DNA of 64,000 bases from Liolophura sinensis (GCF_032854445.1 NC_088306.1:2476373-2540372); one strand, 5' to 3'. Counted from the first letter of the stretch, positions 21,415 through 33,604 are shown. Numbers and translations are program-made. Notes: a model not told the origin generated them from the letters alone.

Positions 21415-24400
21415 AATAAATGAATAAATGAGTGATTATGACTTGACGCCACATTGGCAATTTCTCAGCCATTTCGAGGCAAGAACAGGTTTATAACAGA
21501 AGCCAGTGAATGGTTTGCGATATAATGGAGAAGACTTAACATAAAACCAAGATGGACGAACATGTTTAAAACCACTTTATGAAAGAACCAAACTTTAGTT
21601 AAAATTCGAAAATCACATTGTGCTGATAACAATGTAGAAAATCGTATTTTTAGATAATTTACTTGTATATAATTAATGCTGTCAAGTATATCAAATATAG
21701 TATTGACTGTGTAGAACTTTTCCCGAACATGAGCAAAGTCTACACAGTCAACAAGGATATGTTTGATGCCGTATTCAGCATCACATCCAACACACTCTGG
21801 GGCAGAGCCCCCATCAAAAATAAAATTGTGTGTCAAACGAGAATGACCGGTAAGGCACCTCGTTAAAAGTATTTGGTCTCTGTGAGACAAACCATGTGTA
21901 CAAGAATTACAGTCAATGACAGGGTGAATAGCGTGCAGTTTATTGTGCACCTCTAAATCCGATTTACCCTGCCGAAGGTGACGAACATATTTAAGAATAT
22001 TAGACTTATAATCAGTATAAGGAATCGTAATTTTAGATGTTGATTTATTAAGAGCAGCTTTATCTCCCCTGTCTACGACTGTTTTACCATGGATACCAAT
22101 ATGACTCGGTATCCAACAGAATATAGTATCTTTACCTCTTTTAAATAGTTTTCTATGTACGGCTAAAATTTCAAGAATTAACGGATTTTTAAATTTATTA
22201 CGCTGTATTGCCAAAAGGCAGGAGAGCGAGTCACTACATATCATTGCCAAGAGTATAGCCCTGGCCTCGGCAGAGAAGATTGAAGAAGAACATGGAAGGC
22301 GGAGAGAAGATACTCGCTCAGGCAGCCGCAGACGCACCCTTTCCACATCCTTTCGCCCATTAGACTATATAAATTTATAATTCGCATAGGTAGCCTTAAT
22401 TCAGCGAAACCTTGTTGAATTATAAGAGGATTTGTATTGGATTTATTGTGTTTACATAGATCGAATGTTAGTTGTAAGTTGTGGAAGCAGCCAGGGAGGA
22501 GCCTCAGGGAAAGACACCGGAGCTATATCCTCCACCTTCACAATGTGGTCCTGTATACGACGGTGTGTGTTTGAAAAAACACTTATTAAGTTTATCTTCA
22601 TATGATGGCTTGAAAACACAGTCATAGGCAGGGTTTGTTGGATGAGCTTTAAGCTTTGTAGCATATTGAAGGCTGAATTTGATACGTCTGTTTTATAAAA
22701 AAAAAAAAAGGCTCGTTAGCCTCTGGACAGGATTCAACATTCTTATATATGATTTCCTAGTGGAACCGTAAATGATGGACCCATGGGCCAGTTTACATCT
22801 CACCAGAGGACGATACAGATATAATAAAATAGATGGGTCAGCGCCCAAATCGGTGTGAGACACAACCTTAATTATATCGAGAGCCTTTGCACATTTTGCT
22901 TTAAGCATTTTTACTTTAGGTATAAAGGGCAACTTACTGTCAAATATTAGTTGTAAAACCTTAGTTTGTCCAACAATCTTTACAGGTTCAACACAAAATT
23001 TTATCGCTGGGTCTGAATGAAATTTCCGTTTAATATAAAAATACATACCAACGCTGTTAGATGTTGAAAATCTAAAACTGTTTCAGTTGCACATTTCACG
23101 ATCTTATTGAGACAAAGCTGCCGCTGACGTTCGATGTTATTCATATTTTTAGTACGGTGGTGTGTAAGGAAATCATCCACGTCTAAATAACCCTCCAGAC
23201 ATTAATGTTTTGGCTAAGTTATTTATTTTTATGCTAAACAATGTTGGCGATGAAATACTGCCCAGAGGAACACCCATTTCCTGCTCACAGGAGTGAGAAA
23301 GAGTGGACCCAGCCCGTACCTTAAACTGATGATCAGATAAAAATTCCGATATAAATATCGGTAGTCGACCTTTAAAACCCATATCTTACGATTATCGACT
23401 TGGAACGCCCTTTACGGACTATGAATGGTATACGAATGTCGGACATGACGTTTATATTTTAGACTTCCATATTTCCACGTGGTGTCGTATGCTTTTTCAA
23501 GGTGGAAAAATATCGGCACCACATATTCATTATTTATAAAACCATAACGTATAAAAGTTTCAAATCGATCAAGGTGATCCCTTGTAGATCGATCTTGACC
23601 AAAACCACATTGTATATTGGATATTAAAGTTGTTTGTTTCAAGGAATCAAACAAGTCTTGCCATGTATTATCTGTTCCATGCTCTTACAGACACACCTGG
23701 TAAGAGCTATGGGGCGGTAATTAGACGGATCGGTATGATCCTTGCCCGGCTTTTGGAACCGAGATAACACACGCCTCCCTCCAGGACGGTGAAAAATCAC
23801 CAGTAATCCAAATATCATTAAACAAGCCGAAGACAATCTCAAGTGGCTCAGGCAGTAAATGGTTCAGAAACTTATAATACACGTTTTCAGGAACATGCGC
23901 AGTATCATGTGCCTTTTTAAATGCAGTTTTAAGTTCATCCATATCAAAAGGACAATTATTATCTTCCTAAGTTTTAAAAGTAAACGGCAATTTAATTTTC
24001 TCCTTTTGGGTTTTTATGTGTTGAAATTCTGGAGTAAAATTCTCTGAAGAAGATTTCCTAGAAATTGTCTCAGCTAATTCATTAACTATGTCGGAATAAT
24101 ATTGTTATGTATGAAGATAGAGGGGCCGCCTATAGCTCGGTCTTAATTAGAATAGGTACTATAAAGTGAATAATTTTAAGAATTATTTTATGTTTATCAG
24201 AGGTCGTCAGGTTAGTTTCCTGAAAGGCAATAGGATTTAATGATTGGACCAGATGTGTTATTTCACCAAATATCTGCCTTAAGGTCTCGATAATTCCACT
24301 GTATAATTTTGTCATATATAAACATTATGAAGGAAGGCGTATTGGTGATTTATCTTTACGTTTGGACCGAGGACGACCCTTCGTTGGGGAGCGGCTGGAA

Positions 24401-24670
24401 GATCTCCCTGGTGCGGTTGATGTATCCATCACATAAGCATCCGATATCAAAGGACCAACATCCTACAACGATCCAAACTGGTGAAAAGTTTGGACAGGGT
24501 CCCTAGTGGCTTAAGAAGGATGCTGTATACGACGGTTTATTTATATTTTGAGGTATACTTTCGGACTTATTGTTGCGTTATTATTGTTTTTTGAGTCATT
24601 ACGACACGACAAACTTGCCTAGAGGGCTGAGGTCCTATTCTTTTCACCTCGGAGACCCCACGGAAGTGTC
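21415..24670 (-). mobile_element. LINE copy B: I/Nimb-like, internally deleted
   Basis: The clearest carboxyl half of the family. RNase H and tail form one open frame of 293 codons (21465-22346): SSIFSAEARAILLA, SDSLSCLLAIQ, FCWIPSHIGIHGKTVVD and a tail ECVGCDAEYGIKHILVDC. RT pieces follow at 22693-23046 (thumb), 23173-23382 (MGVPLGSISSP, motif B), 23412-23654 (FHLEKAYDTTWKYG, motif A) and 23639-23942. The endonuclease is represented only by its first part (24130-24315, LNPIAFQETN) and then jumps to the RT linker. Most of ORF1 is also gone, since the 5' UTR word TTCTTTTCACCTCGGAGACC (24637) follows almost directly. A REP-B piece is inserted at 23386-23450. The 3' end carries an AAATAAATGAATAAATGA tail. 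Confidence 0.88.
23386..23450 (+). repeat. REP-B copy 3, inside LINE copy B
   Basis: Carries CGATTATCGACTTGGAACGC and GGTATACGAATGTCGGACAT between RT motifs A and B of the LINE. The same LINE position in copy A (about 1610-1630) lacks it, so it was gained after LINE insertion. Confidence 0.85.
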
Positions 24671-24882
24671 TATAGAATAAATCTATACGTCACTTCTCGT
24701 CATTACGGTCTAGTTTTCTGGATTGATTTGAGAAATTACAATTGTATTTCGTAATTAATGGGAAGATTACACAATAGATTTATGGTAGATACGAGATAAT
24801 TGCCAGGGAATAAAATGGGTAACGTTTAGTACATGGAAATGCAACACCCTCCTAATCAGACTTTGGGGCGAAATAATGCGTT

Positions 24883-24893
24883 TTTAATTTGTG
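24883..24893. repeat. SINE target-site duplication, left
   Basis: TTTAATTTGTG, repeated exactly at 25127-25137 on the other side of the SINE. Confidence 0.9.
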
Positions 24894-25126
24894 TTTATTT
24901 ATTTATTTGATTGGTGTTTTACGCCGTATTCAAGAATATTTCACTTATACGACGGCGGTCAGGGGAAACCCACGACCATCCGCAGGTTGCTGCAAGACCT
25001 TCCCACTTACGGCCGGAGAGGAAGCCAGCATGAGCTGGACTTGAACTCACAGCGACCGCATTGGTGAGAGGCTCCTGGGTCATTACGCTGCGCTAGCGCG
25101 CTAACCGACTGAGCCACGGAGGCCCC
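24894..25126 (-). mobile_element. tRNA-derived SINE, full length with TSD
   Basis: Full 233-bp reference copy on the minus strand. From its 5' end: GGGGCCTCCGTGGCTCAGTC head, box A TGGCTCAGTCGG (25105-25116), box B GAGTTCAAGTCC (25037-25048), a body with CTCATGCTGGCTTCCTCTCC, and a 3' end TACGGCGTAAAACACCAATC followed by an AAATAAATAAATAAA tail. It is bounded by an 11-bp target-site duplication, so it moved by target-primed reverse transcription. The boxes would form an internal RNA polymerase III promoter. Confidence 0.95.
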
Positions 25127-25137
25127 TTTAATTTGTG
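25127..25137. repeat. SINE target-site duplication, right
   Basis: TTTAATTTGTG, exact match to 24883-24893. Confidence 0.9.
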
Positions 25138-26217
25138 ATGAATATAGAAAACATGATGAAAATGAACAAGGGAAATGTGTATATCTTAAACGAGACAACA
25201 ATTTAATCCAATTGTTCTATAGGTGGCGTGCAATACACGTCACAGTTTCTGCCAAAACGAGGCTGAGCCATGAATGCTGAGAATACATATTTCATTACAA
25301 TGGCCCCTGCTTGTGTGTCGTTTTGGGATGTTCAGCTTATGTGAAATGGGCAACTGGACGAACAGCATTATGGGCGTGCATACATTTTATTTCCGGAAAT
25401 ACGGTAATACCATATGCAGCAATTGGGGACCCTGCCTAATGCGCATGCGTGCCGAATAACTGATAAGCCGTATGGATTGCCCATTGAGTTAACTTTGTAA
25501 TGGAATATCTTCGACTTATTTCAACTATACGCTTCACGACAAATCAGCTGTCTCAATCGCAATATACATGTAGAATGCAAACACTACTAAGCAACAAATG
25601 CACAAATCAGATCTATCCAGTATGTTTTAGGTAGTTCCATATCGACTTCAAACTTATATTCCATGCTCTCGTTTAAGTTCTTGTTAGCTGTATATCATGA
25701 AATTTTTTCACAACATTTGAGGCTTTAATGAGCTAATTGTAAGACATTTAATACATTTGCAGCGATACATTACCATCGTACAGTAATACTTCACTGTGCT
25801 CTCCAAAGTCAAAGGAGCTAGTCAGGGCAAGGACAACCACAGCCGAATAACTTTATTGGCACATAAGTTAATTTTCAATATTTTGCACTGCGTGGAATGG
25901 AAAACGTACGGTTTTGACAAGAGATTGCTGTCGCACGTAATCCCAGACACATAAATCAACCTATGAATTTGCGAGAATTGACTACAGGGTCACCCATTGA
26001 GGCTTCAAGTGGGGCGAAAGTGTTCCTTATTGTTGCATATACACAGACACAGAATGCTTTTTATACATTTTCTTTACCCAGTGCGGTGGTGGGAGCATGA
26101 TTAGACGACACTGCACGGATGCCTTTACACAAGCTGCACATTATATACAAACCACCACAGAAGCAGCCGACAGTTTCCCAAGACGAATGAAGGGAGCAAG
26201 AAATTTTCTGTGTGATT
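25138..26217. other. No gene recognised
   Basis: Short open frames only (up to 61 codons), and no known repeat seen. Confidence 0.5.
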
Positions 26218-26221
26218 GGAT

Positions 26222-26320
26222 TATTTTATTGATTTGATTGGTGTTTTACGCCGTACTTAATATTTCATTTATACGACGGCGGCCAGCAATGTGGTATGAG
26301 GAAATCGGGCAGAACGTGAA
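26222..26320 (-). repeat. tRNA-derived SINE, 3' part
   Basis: Minus-strand tail TTTGATTGGTGTTTTACGCC, then GACGGCGGCCAGCAATGTGG, breaking off in the GC-rich body. Confidence 0.85.
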
Positions 26321-26794
26321 TTAAGTAAATCGGTATCCCAAACAGTGCACCATGCTAGCCCATAGGTTTCCTTTAACAAAAACATGTCTCTTCACAGCAT
26401 CTGTTTATACATACAACGTGGAGATCTTGTTTAACACATGAATAGGCCCAGGATACGGTGGTGTGTTGAAAGGTCCAGCCTATGCATACGAACTGATCCG
26501 TTTATCCAGTCTGTCACAAAACATACATGTATGAAAGTATCACTTTTGTTTTGCTTTTTTTTTTTGTTGTTTTTCTTTGAAAGGATAGTGGGACTTCATT
26601 GATTCTCGATGTCACGAGGGATATGCTTGTATATGAAACGCTATTATTTCAAACATATGTTATGGCCACCAGTTTATGAAACGGATTTTCTGAAGACACA
26701 GCACTAGCATCGGTCTTGTAAACAAACGTGTTTATAGCGAGATTTGACATTCTGAGACATCACCGGATAGATCACTCCACTCTCCGCAGTGTCA
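26321..26794. other. No gene recognised
   Basis: Spacer with a T-run at 26557-26565; nothing else stands out. Confidence 0.4.
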
Positions 26795-26890
26795 GGGTAT
26801 GGACATAAAACCCATTAGGGTTTTAACCTATTACGTGTGACAATTTCTCAACTGTTACTGCTCTGGTTTAACTCTGTAAGCTGTTGTCTT
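26795..26890 (+). repeat. REP-A copy 6, partial
   Basis: Right half only: ACCTATTACGTGTGACAATT and TTACTGCTCTGGTTTAACTC. Confidence 0.7.
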
Positions 26891-26924
26891 TTTTGGACTG
26901 TAGTTAACATCCTATTAAGTCTTT

Positions 26925-27245
26925 AAATGCAAAATTAGAATAAAATCCTAACTGAGGTAAACTGACGCACCGGATAAGTTTTGAGTATTTCTAGACCAGT
27001 GACGTCTAATAAATTTTAACTAACATCGCTACATTTTTCCACCTAATTCTGCCAAAGCCATGGTGCTAGAGGGCGTGTAAATTGCTACTATTTATTCATT
27101 TACGTGAACAGTTGAAATAAAACTCCTGGCTAAGACAAAGTGTCAAAAGGCCGTATTTCATCGGTTACGTGTGACCATTTGCCAGTTATGACACTGTTGT
27201 GTCGCTGCTCTGGTTTTACTCTCTATGCTGTAGTCTTTACATTTT
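26925..27245 (+). repeat. REP-A copy 7
   Basis: Lies directly after copy 6. It begins with the internal word TAGAATAAAATCCTAACTGA, then the left-end word TTTCTAGACCAGTGACGTCT and the rest of the element, so the pair looks like a tandem arrangement rather than two separate insertions. Confidence 0.8.
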
Positions 27246-27784
27246 AATCTTTTGGGGAATATATGTCCATCACATCACGTTTTCTCTCTATCTGTTCTCG
27301 CTAGCGGACCTTTCGATACAGCACACTTAAGCCTCCACCGCACGGTTTGTCTGTGTCAGGTGTATTCGCCTGCCAGCATTCCCAAGCACAAATATGGGGA
27401 ATGGTCTGAGTTGCTCTGGCTAAAGGGACCATCGTGATTTGTATGCACGCAACCTCATGCTTTCTCGTGTCTGTTCACGTTATTAACAGAAATATATCAA
27501 ATAATCACAAAAAAGGATATCGTAATTACAAGGTTTATTTTAGAAAATTATTTTAAGTTGGCACCATCTAGCTTCCGTAGTTAAACACAAAAGAGATTCT
27601 ACGTCGTTTTATGGACAGGCAGTCCATATTTGCACATGTAGTAATGAGCTGGCTGGCCAGTTTGCTAGGACAAGAACACCTGGTGCCTGCGACATGAGCC
27701 CATTAATTTCACAAAACCTAATTTCACTGACGCCTGACTTAACAAAAGGCAACATTTTTATTTTTCATCAACACAATCTGTATC
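27246..27784. other. No gene recognised
   Basis: Spacer; no domain-bearing frame. Confidence 0.4.
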
Positions 27785-27875
27785 TAGCTTCAACTCATTC
27801 GTCTGCCGTCAACCAAAACCGACATTGCAGACAAATTCCCAAAACGAAGTTTTAACACAAACCACGAAATATCAG
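27785..27875 (-). repeat. REP-B copy 4, diverged
   Basis: Minus strand reads GTTTGTGTTAAAACTTCGTT then TTGGGAATTTGTCTGCAATG, matching copy 1 in order. Confidence 0.55.
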
Positions 27876-29559
27876 TGTCATGTTCGAGATTACATGACAA
27901 AGACCTATGAGTATATAAAGCACGAAATTAAAAGGGACTAACTTAAAGAGAAGTCAACAGTTTTCTGTGATGGAAACACGCAAGGAATGACGAATTCCTT
28001 AGGCGAATGGATAAAATAAGTATCCGCATCGTACACTATGCTAGCATGAATGAATTCTGTATCGATATCATGTGCTCTGCCATGCCATGGTTTGTGACTG
28101 TGGTCCTGATGAAATCGTACTATTTGTCATTTTATCCAGTCACCTGGCAACCTCCTTTAAATTTACATATAAGAATTCCATGCTCTCTTTTGACGACCAG
28201 CGAGAACCAAGTGTTGTAAAGTCTACTTCATTCTCAATATAAACCAGTCGGTAATATTGAAATATGAATATTAAATGAAACTGTGCTAACACCAAGGTTC
28301 AAAATGATTGATGAAGAATAACACTATAAGTGAAGAGTCGGACAGATATGGCATCGCGTAAGGGAGTGACGTCATGCGCGTTTGAAAGTACGACGGCCTT
28401 TGTGGCTATGCTTGAGCGATTGGTGACGTAAAGTGTTCTTGTATGGCCCCAAACCAGGCTAAATTGGAATGGTCAGTGGTCAAAATTTATGACCGTTCCA
28501 TCCACTGAAGGGATAATATAGCTATTTTAGTACAACGCATTTTTTTCTTTGGAATTTAGGAAAGACATTCGTACTACTTAGTACGATTCTTACCACTTAG
28601 TTCTGATTTTAAGATGTACACGTCTTGACTCTAGAGTAGCTGCCATTGAGGTTTTGAAAACAGGTCAATTCATGCAAATATCATTAATTTTAATGAATAT
28701 CTCTTTAAGGTTTGTAAGAGGTATACTACTGTGCGACTGGAAGCTTAGATTATGGAGGACAGTAAAGTCCATGTTGATTCGTTGCCTTCGCCATACTTAC
28801 CTTCGTAACATTTTAAGTGCAGCCTTACAGCTCCTCGGTTAACTCTAGAAGTTTTAGATCCCGAGCATTCCGGCTTCCCTTGACCGTAAAACCCGACCAC
28901 CCGCAAAAAAGGTGAAATATTGATTATTACAATCAACTGTAAATGAATCAAAATTATGTATACAGGGACTTTGCACCCGTTGTTTTATTGAAATTGAGTT
29001 CTGAGCCTCATAAAAAAACAGTAAAAGACTATTCCAGATTGTTGCCCTTTTAATATTTTAACTATCCTCAGAAAATAGTTATTCTCATATAACAAGTAAC
29101 TGATTACTTTCATTGTTTTTCAGGCGTTGTTTTGACCTCTTGTCAAGCTTATCATCTGTGCTTTATATCTCTTTGTGTCTGGTGTTAGAAAAGAACAGCG
29201 TGAACGTGCACAATAAGAACCTATTGATTTCTCTCAAAATGTTATATTTTTCAATTCTAATGCCATACTCCCCAGCTCTAACTAATTACACAATTTCCAT
29301 CTGCTGCTGTGTTTTTTTTTTTCTTGTAGAAATTACCCGCTGGCTTGCATCGTGTCTTCGGGACGGAAATCGTCATTGTCAATTAACTCGTCCTGGTCGT
29401 AATTTTAGTTTGCTTTGGGTCTACTCACTGGAGAGCTTTCGCTCAGTGGGAAAACGTTTTCTGCACAAATTTCACAAGTTCAGATTAGTGGGTGTCACTT
29501 AGGAAATGGATTTGAAGTAATGTTATTAGCGTTACGTTGTGTTAGAACAGCAAAAAGTC
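27876..29559. other. No firm gene
   Basis: GTGACGTCATGCGCGTTTGA at 28366 looks like a CRE/NRF1-type promoter element. The 129-codon plus-strand frame at 29113-29502 crosses a T-tract and an acceptor-like TTTCTTGTAG and has no known domain. Confidence 0.35.
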
Positions 29560-29690
29560 ACTCCAAGTAGAATAACCCTAAATGAGGTAATTTAGCAAAG
29601 AGCCCGGATTTCACCGGTTACGTGTGACCATTTGCCAACGATCACACAGTCGTCGCTGCTCTCATTTTACTCAGTGCTGTGAGTATTTTA
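29560..29690 (+). repeat. REP-A copy 8, partial
   Basis: Right half: AATAACCCTAAATGAGGTAA, TTTCACCGGTTACGTGTGAC and TCGTCGCTGCTCTCATTTTA. Confidence 0.85.
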
Positions 29691-30191
29691 TGTTAAATAG
29701 GTTTGTGCTGTCAACAGAAAATATGTACAATACAGAAACTGAAAGAGGCTGCATGGCTGAAAAGGAAAACACTACTTCTGTAAGGCAGACAAGATGATGG
29801 CGGTAAATGAATGTGATGGTGTCGTTCGAATCCGAATTTCTGATCAAAACCAAGCAATTTGTACCTTGGTCTTCACTACTTCTAACTTCAAAGCATCCAA
29901 CTCTCACAAAAATCGTGTTACAGCGGTAGTGTAAGGAAGTCAACACAAACCATGTATCACTGAAGAGATATATGCACAAAGAAATAAAGACTAGCTACAA
30001 TGTATATCCCTCCTTGCTCACCTAGATATGTGCAGCCTAACAATCTACATGCATGCTAAACAATTAAAAGACTCTTCGGCAGATTCATATGATTAGTAAT
30101 TCACTCTTTTTTCATAAATTGTGTTGATGCTTCGAGGGTGTATAGGGCAGTGGGGTGGGCAGTCAAAGGCAGTGCCTCTCGTGCATGTAAC
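29691..30191. other. No gene recognised
   Basis: A minus-strand frame of 102 codons (29671-29979) overlaps REP-A at one end and has no domain. Confidence 0.4.
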
Positions 30192-30284
30192 ATGGCGGAT
30201 AAAGACAGTATACATAAATTGATTACCTCGTCTATACCTGACCTTATTTACAACAAGGCTGACACTTTCCGAGGAAGAAATAGT
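30192..30284 (+). CDS. Candidate first exon, MADKDSIHKLITSS start
   Basis: ATG in GTAACATGGCGGATAAAG, a Kozak-like and YY1-type start context, opens a frame encoding MADKDSIHKLITSSIPDLIY and ten more residues before a donor-like AGT|GTATGA at 30285. Unspliced, the frame ends at 30290. The composition looks like a cytosolic protein, with no signal peptide. It could begin a gene that includes the exon candidates at 33277 and 34564, but intermediate exons were not found and the family is not recognised. Confidence 0.35.
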
Positions 30285-30290
30285 GTATGA

Positions 30291-31534
30291 CTATGGTGAT
30301 GCCAATATACCATGAAGGAAAGAGGCAATTCAGCACAGAAAAACTTGTTGCATTGTATTGTGAGATTTTTAGATGCACTAAATTTACACGTACACTAGTC
30401 CATCTACATGGATTCAGTTTATATTTTAAAATTCTGACATTCATCTTAACACAGAGTGCAGCGACGCCTCTCACACAAATCGCCGCACATCTGCGCACTC
30501 CTAATGGATGGAGCCGAAGGTTGTTCTTGCTGACGGCAATCTAAATATAATAGTTTTCTTGAGGATTTCAATATCAAAAGTCATTTACATTTCAAACCCA
30601 GAAGTAGGCTACGTGACACTTCAAAACGACTATCGACAGCGAGGCACTTAATACCGCCGAACAGTTAATGTAACTACTACGCAGTGAGTTTATTAGTTTC
30701 ATAGGTGAGGATAGTAAATAATGAAGATAGTGTTAGAGATTCCACCTTAAAATTACATATAAATGAGTAGGAAGGTGAGTTAGATTGGCATAAGTGCGAA
30801 GGAGATGGAAGTTTGAAATCCGCGTCATGTTTTTGAGAATCGGCGATGGACTCAGTGTTACACTGAATGTCAGAATTTTAAAATCTATCTAAATGGACTA
30901 TACGCACACATGTACATCATGTGTTTTGATGATCTGCATTGAAGGTTTAACTTTAACTATAATGATCAACATTAATGAATTTTAGAGGATATCATGAGTT
31001 TTCTTTAAAATTAAGATCATGGCGGGTTTTTTTTACCACAGTCCTTTGTTTTGCTTTGATCTAAATTTTACACATGAATTAAATTAAATAGCATACAAGT
31101 AAGTAGTATTGAAGTTTGATCCTGGTATTTTAGGGTTTGGCGGACGTAGAGAGTGGTAAGATGGTGTTATATTCAGTGGATTGTTGTGCTTTAGTCCTGT
31201 GTCTATTTTACATTCTAGAGAGTGCAACGTAGTCCAAGCAACTCAACTTACAGTTGATTGTAGAAATGCATGCATTTTACTCCTCTTGCACAAAGTTATA
31301 CGATCACTGAACATTTGCCAGCTGATGATGGTGAAAATCAATCACCATGGTGATTTGGGAAGTAACAACATATGACAGCATTCATTACCATCCTTTTGAG
31401 AGATCTCGAATTGCACATGTTTTCAAATAAAAACGAGGTGAAAAGCATAGAAAATCTTATGCCAATATCTGCACTAGATCAAAGTTTTGGGGTCGTGGGT
31501 TTGCCCCGATGCCCCTCCCCCTCTGAAAAAAATC
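30291..31534. other. No gene recognised; possible intron
   Basis: Several acceptor-like and donor-like sites occur (for example GTATTTTAG|GG near 31132 and GAGTG|GTAAGA near 31155), but none gives a convincing open exon. Confidence 0.35.
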
Positions 31535-31618
31535 CCCTCTTAATGCTGACCACCGTCGTGTAAGTGAAATATTCCTGAATACAACAACAAACAACAATCA
31601 AAAAAATAAATAAATAAA
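31535..31618 (+). repeat. tRNA-derived SINE, tail fragment
   Basis: Plus-strand CCACCGTCGTGTAAGTGAAA, TATTCCTGAATAC, then an AATAAATAAATAAAAGG tail. It lies 27 bp from a minus-strand SINE fragment, tail to tail. Confidence 0.8.
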
Positions 31619-31644
31619 AGGTTTGGGGGTGATTGTAACTGCTT

Positions 31645-31745
31645 ATGAAGTTTATTTATTTCATTTATTTGATTTGATTGGTGGCCAGCATTGTAGTGGT
31701 AGGAAACCGGCCCGAGCCTGGGGGAAACCCCCGACCATGGGCAAC
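31645..31745 (-). repeat. tRNA-derived SINE, rearranged fragment
   Basis: Minus-strand tail TTTATTTGATTTGATTGGTG joined directly to GGCCAGCATTGTAGTGGTAG; the segment between is deleted. Confidence 0.8.
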
Positions 31746-32260
31746 TGTTCGTGGAGTTTTCATGTCACGTACATTGTAGGAATTTATGATAAACTTAGGC
31801 CTGCAATGCATCTGTACAATGGCATGTGACAATTTTTTCTCAATGAGCCTGTGTTATGTATTATATAGTCGGAATATTTGTATAAAGCTCTTAATTCAAG
31901 AGAACACGATTTACAACTCAGTTTTCTTTAAGGTGGCTCTTTTTATCTGGAAACAAAAATAATTTGTGTGGTGTGAAAGGCTCTATTTTTGTGTTTAATT
32001 TTCGTAATATTTGCATATGCAGAGTGATTTTGTTTTTCATACGGAAGACATCAAAATCTCCATCCTTTACTGTATTTAGAAGTAGTCAATAAGGAGGTCT
32101 ACATAATTTGTGCGACAAATGCACACATCATCAAATAAATGGACATGTAATTGTATGATGATTGTTCAGAAAATGAAATGGTCAGAATAAGCCTTTCAGA
32201 AGTCAACATTTTTATCACAATCAAAATGTTTATTTGCAGACTTTATTTCTGATCCATTTG
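31746..32260. other. No gene recognised
   Basis: AT-rich spacer. TTTATTTGCAG|AC at 32229-32240 is acceptor-like and directly precedes the minisatellite. Confidence 0.4.
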
Positions 32261-32263
32261 ATC

Positions 32264-32960
32264 TCAGTGAACACTCAGATGACCTACATCTGGGAGAACA
32301 GCCAGATGGCCTAGATCTGAGGGAGCAGCCACATGGCTCACATCTGAGGAAAAACCAGACGGCCCAGATCTGATGGAGAAGCCACATGGCTCACATCTGG
32401 GAGAACAGCCAGATGGCCTAGATCTGAGGGAGCAGCCACATGGCTCACATCTGAGGAACAACTAGACGGCCCAGATCTGATGGAGCAGCGACATGGCTCA
32501 CATCTGGGAGAACAGCCAGATGGCCTAGATCTGAGGGAGCAGCGACATGGCTCACATCTGGGAGAACAACCAGACGGCCCAGATCTGATGGAGAAGCCAC
32601 ATGGCTCACATCTGAGAGAACAGGAAGAAAGCCGAGATCTGAGGGAGCAGCCACATGGCTCACATCTGGGAGAACAGCCGGATGGCCTAGATCTGAGGGA
32701 GCAGCCACATGGCTCACATCTGGGAGAACAGCCAGATGACCTAGATCTGAGGGAGCAGCCACATGGCTCACATCTGAGGGAACAGCCAGTTGGCCCAGAT
32801 CAGAATGAACTGGCACATTTCCCAGATTTGAGGGAATAGCCCATGCCTCAAATCTGAGGGAATAGTCAGATGGCCCAGATCCAAAAGAAGAGCCAGACAG
32901 CTCAAATACAAGGGAACAGCCAGATGGCCAAGATACATGTATAAGGGAGCAGTCACATGA
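32264..32960. repeat. 27/54-bp minisatellite, coding-like on both strands
   Basis: Alternating 27-bp half-units, one with CAGCCACATGGCTCACATCT and one with CAGCCAGATGGCCTAGATCT, decay toward 32960. Because 27 is a multiple of three, long stop-free frames arise on both strands: EQPHGSHLGEQPDGLDLR (plus, 32480-32839) and DVSHVAAPSDLGHLAVLP (minus, 32445-33050, 201 codons). Two units (near 32340 and 32450) share the same single-base deletion, which shifts the plus frame, so at least that frame is not maintained. Upstream, an acceptor-like site would lead into FISDPFDLSEHSDDLHLGEQ, so an origin in a real exon is possible. Confidence 0.9.
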
Positions 32961-33276
32961 CAAAGACTTTAGAATTGTAGAAGAATCCTGATTCATGTTT
33001 GGACATAAATATTTTTGTCTGTTTTGATGTTTTGTCAATGTTTTAAACATTCATTATTATCATACAGCTGGGTCAGTGGTTACACAAATTTCTCTATGCA
33101 GGCTGTATTACTTTGACGTGGTATAACGAAGGCATACTTCATTGATCATTGTGCCGTTTTAATGGCCTCATGGTACCAAAGACTTTAAAAATTGTACTTG
33201 CTGCTGTTTCCCATTGGGCCCAAAATTAAGAGGTTAATAAAACTGATAAAGTTAATTTTCTTGTTTTTACTGACAG

Positions 33277-33352
33277 ATTGAGGAAACTGTTGCGGATGTA
33301 TTCCTTATTCTGAATCACACAAAGATAACCTCAGTTTCTTCAGGGATTATAT
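33277..33352 (+). CDS. Candidate internal exon
   Basis: A pyrimidine-rich acceptor (TTGTTTTTACTGACAG, AG at 33275-33276) and a strong donor (ATAT|GTAAGA, GT at 33353) bound 76 bp that is open in one frame only, encoding IEETVADVFLILNHTKITSV then SSGII. The other two frames contain stops. The protein family is not recognised. Confidence 0.35.
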
Positions 33353-33595
33353 GTAAGATATATTAATGATCTCAAGGGAAAACAGTATTACAATTTCCAG
33401 CAGAAACTTGTTCGTGTTTCTTTGCATTGTTTTGCCCAGACTAGAGCACATTGGTAAGAAATCTTTAGTTTTGTGGAAACAACGGCGTATTTTAAGGAAA
33501 GGAGTTCGCAAAAGTTTTTACAATGGTGTTTCTGTTTAAGATCAATTTTAAGGGTGGGTACTCTTAAGAGCACTGCAGGTATTAAGCTCAAATTT

Positions 33596-33604
33596 ATACA
33601 TGTA
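33596..33604. repeat. SINE target-site duplication, left
   Basis: ATACATGTA, repeated at 33917-33925 beyond the SINE and its amplified head. Confidence 0.75.

Noticed and set aside
24309-24506. Plus-strand frame
   Set aside because: Antisense shadow of LINE copy B ORF1/endonuclease.
25030-25120. tRNA gene
   Set aside because: Boxes A and B belong to the SINE head; no cloverleaf with a paired acceptor stem can be formed.
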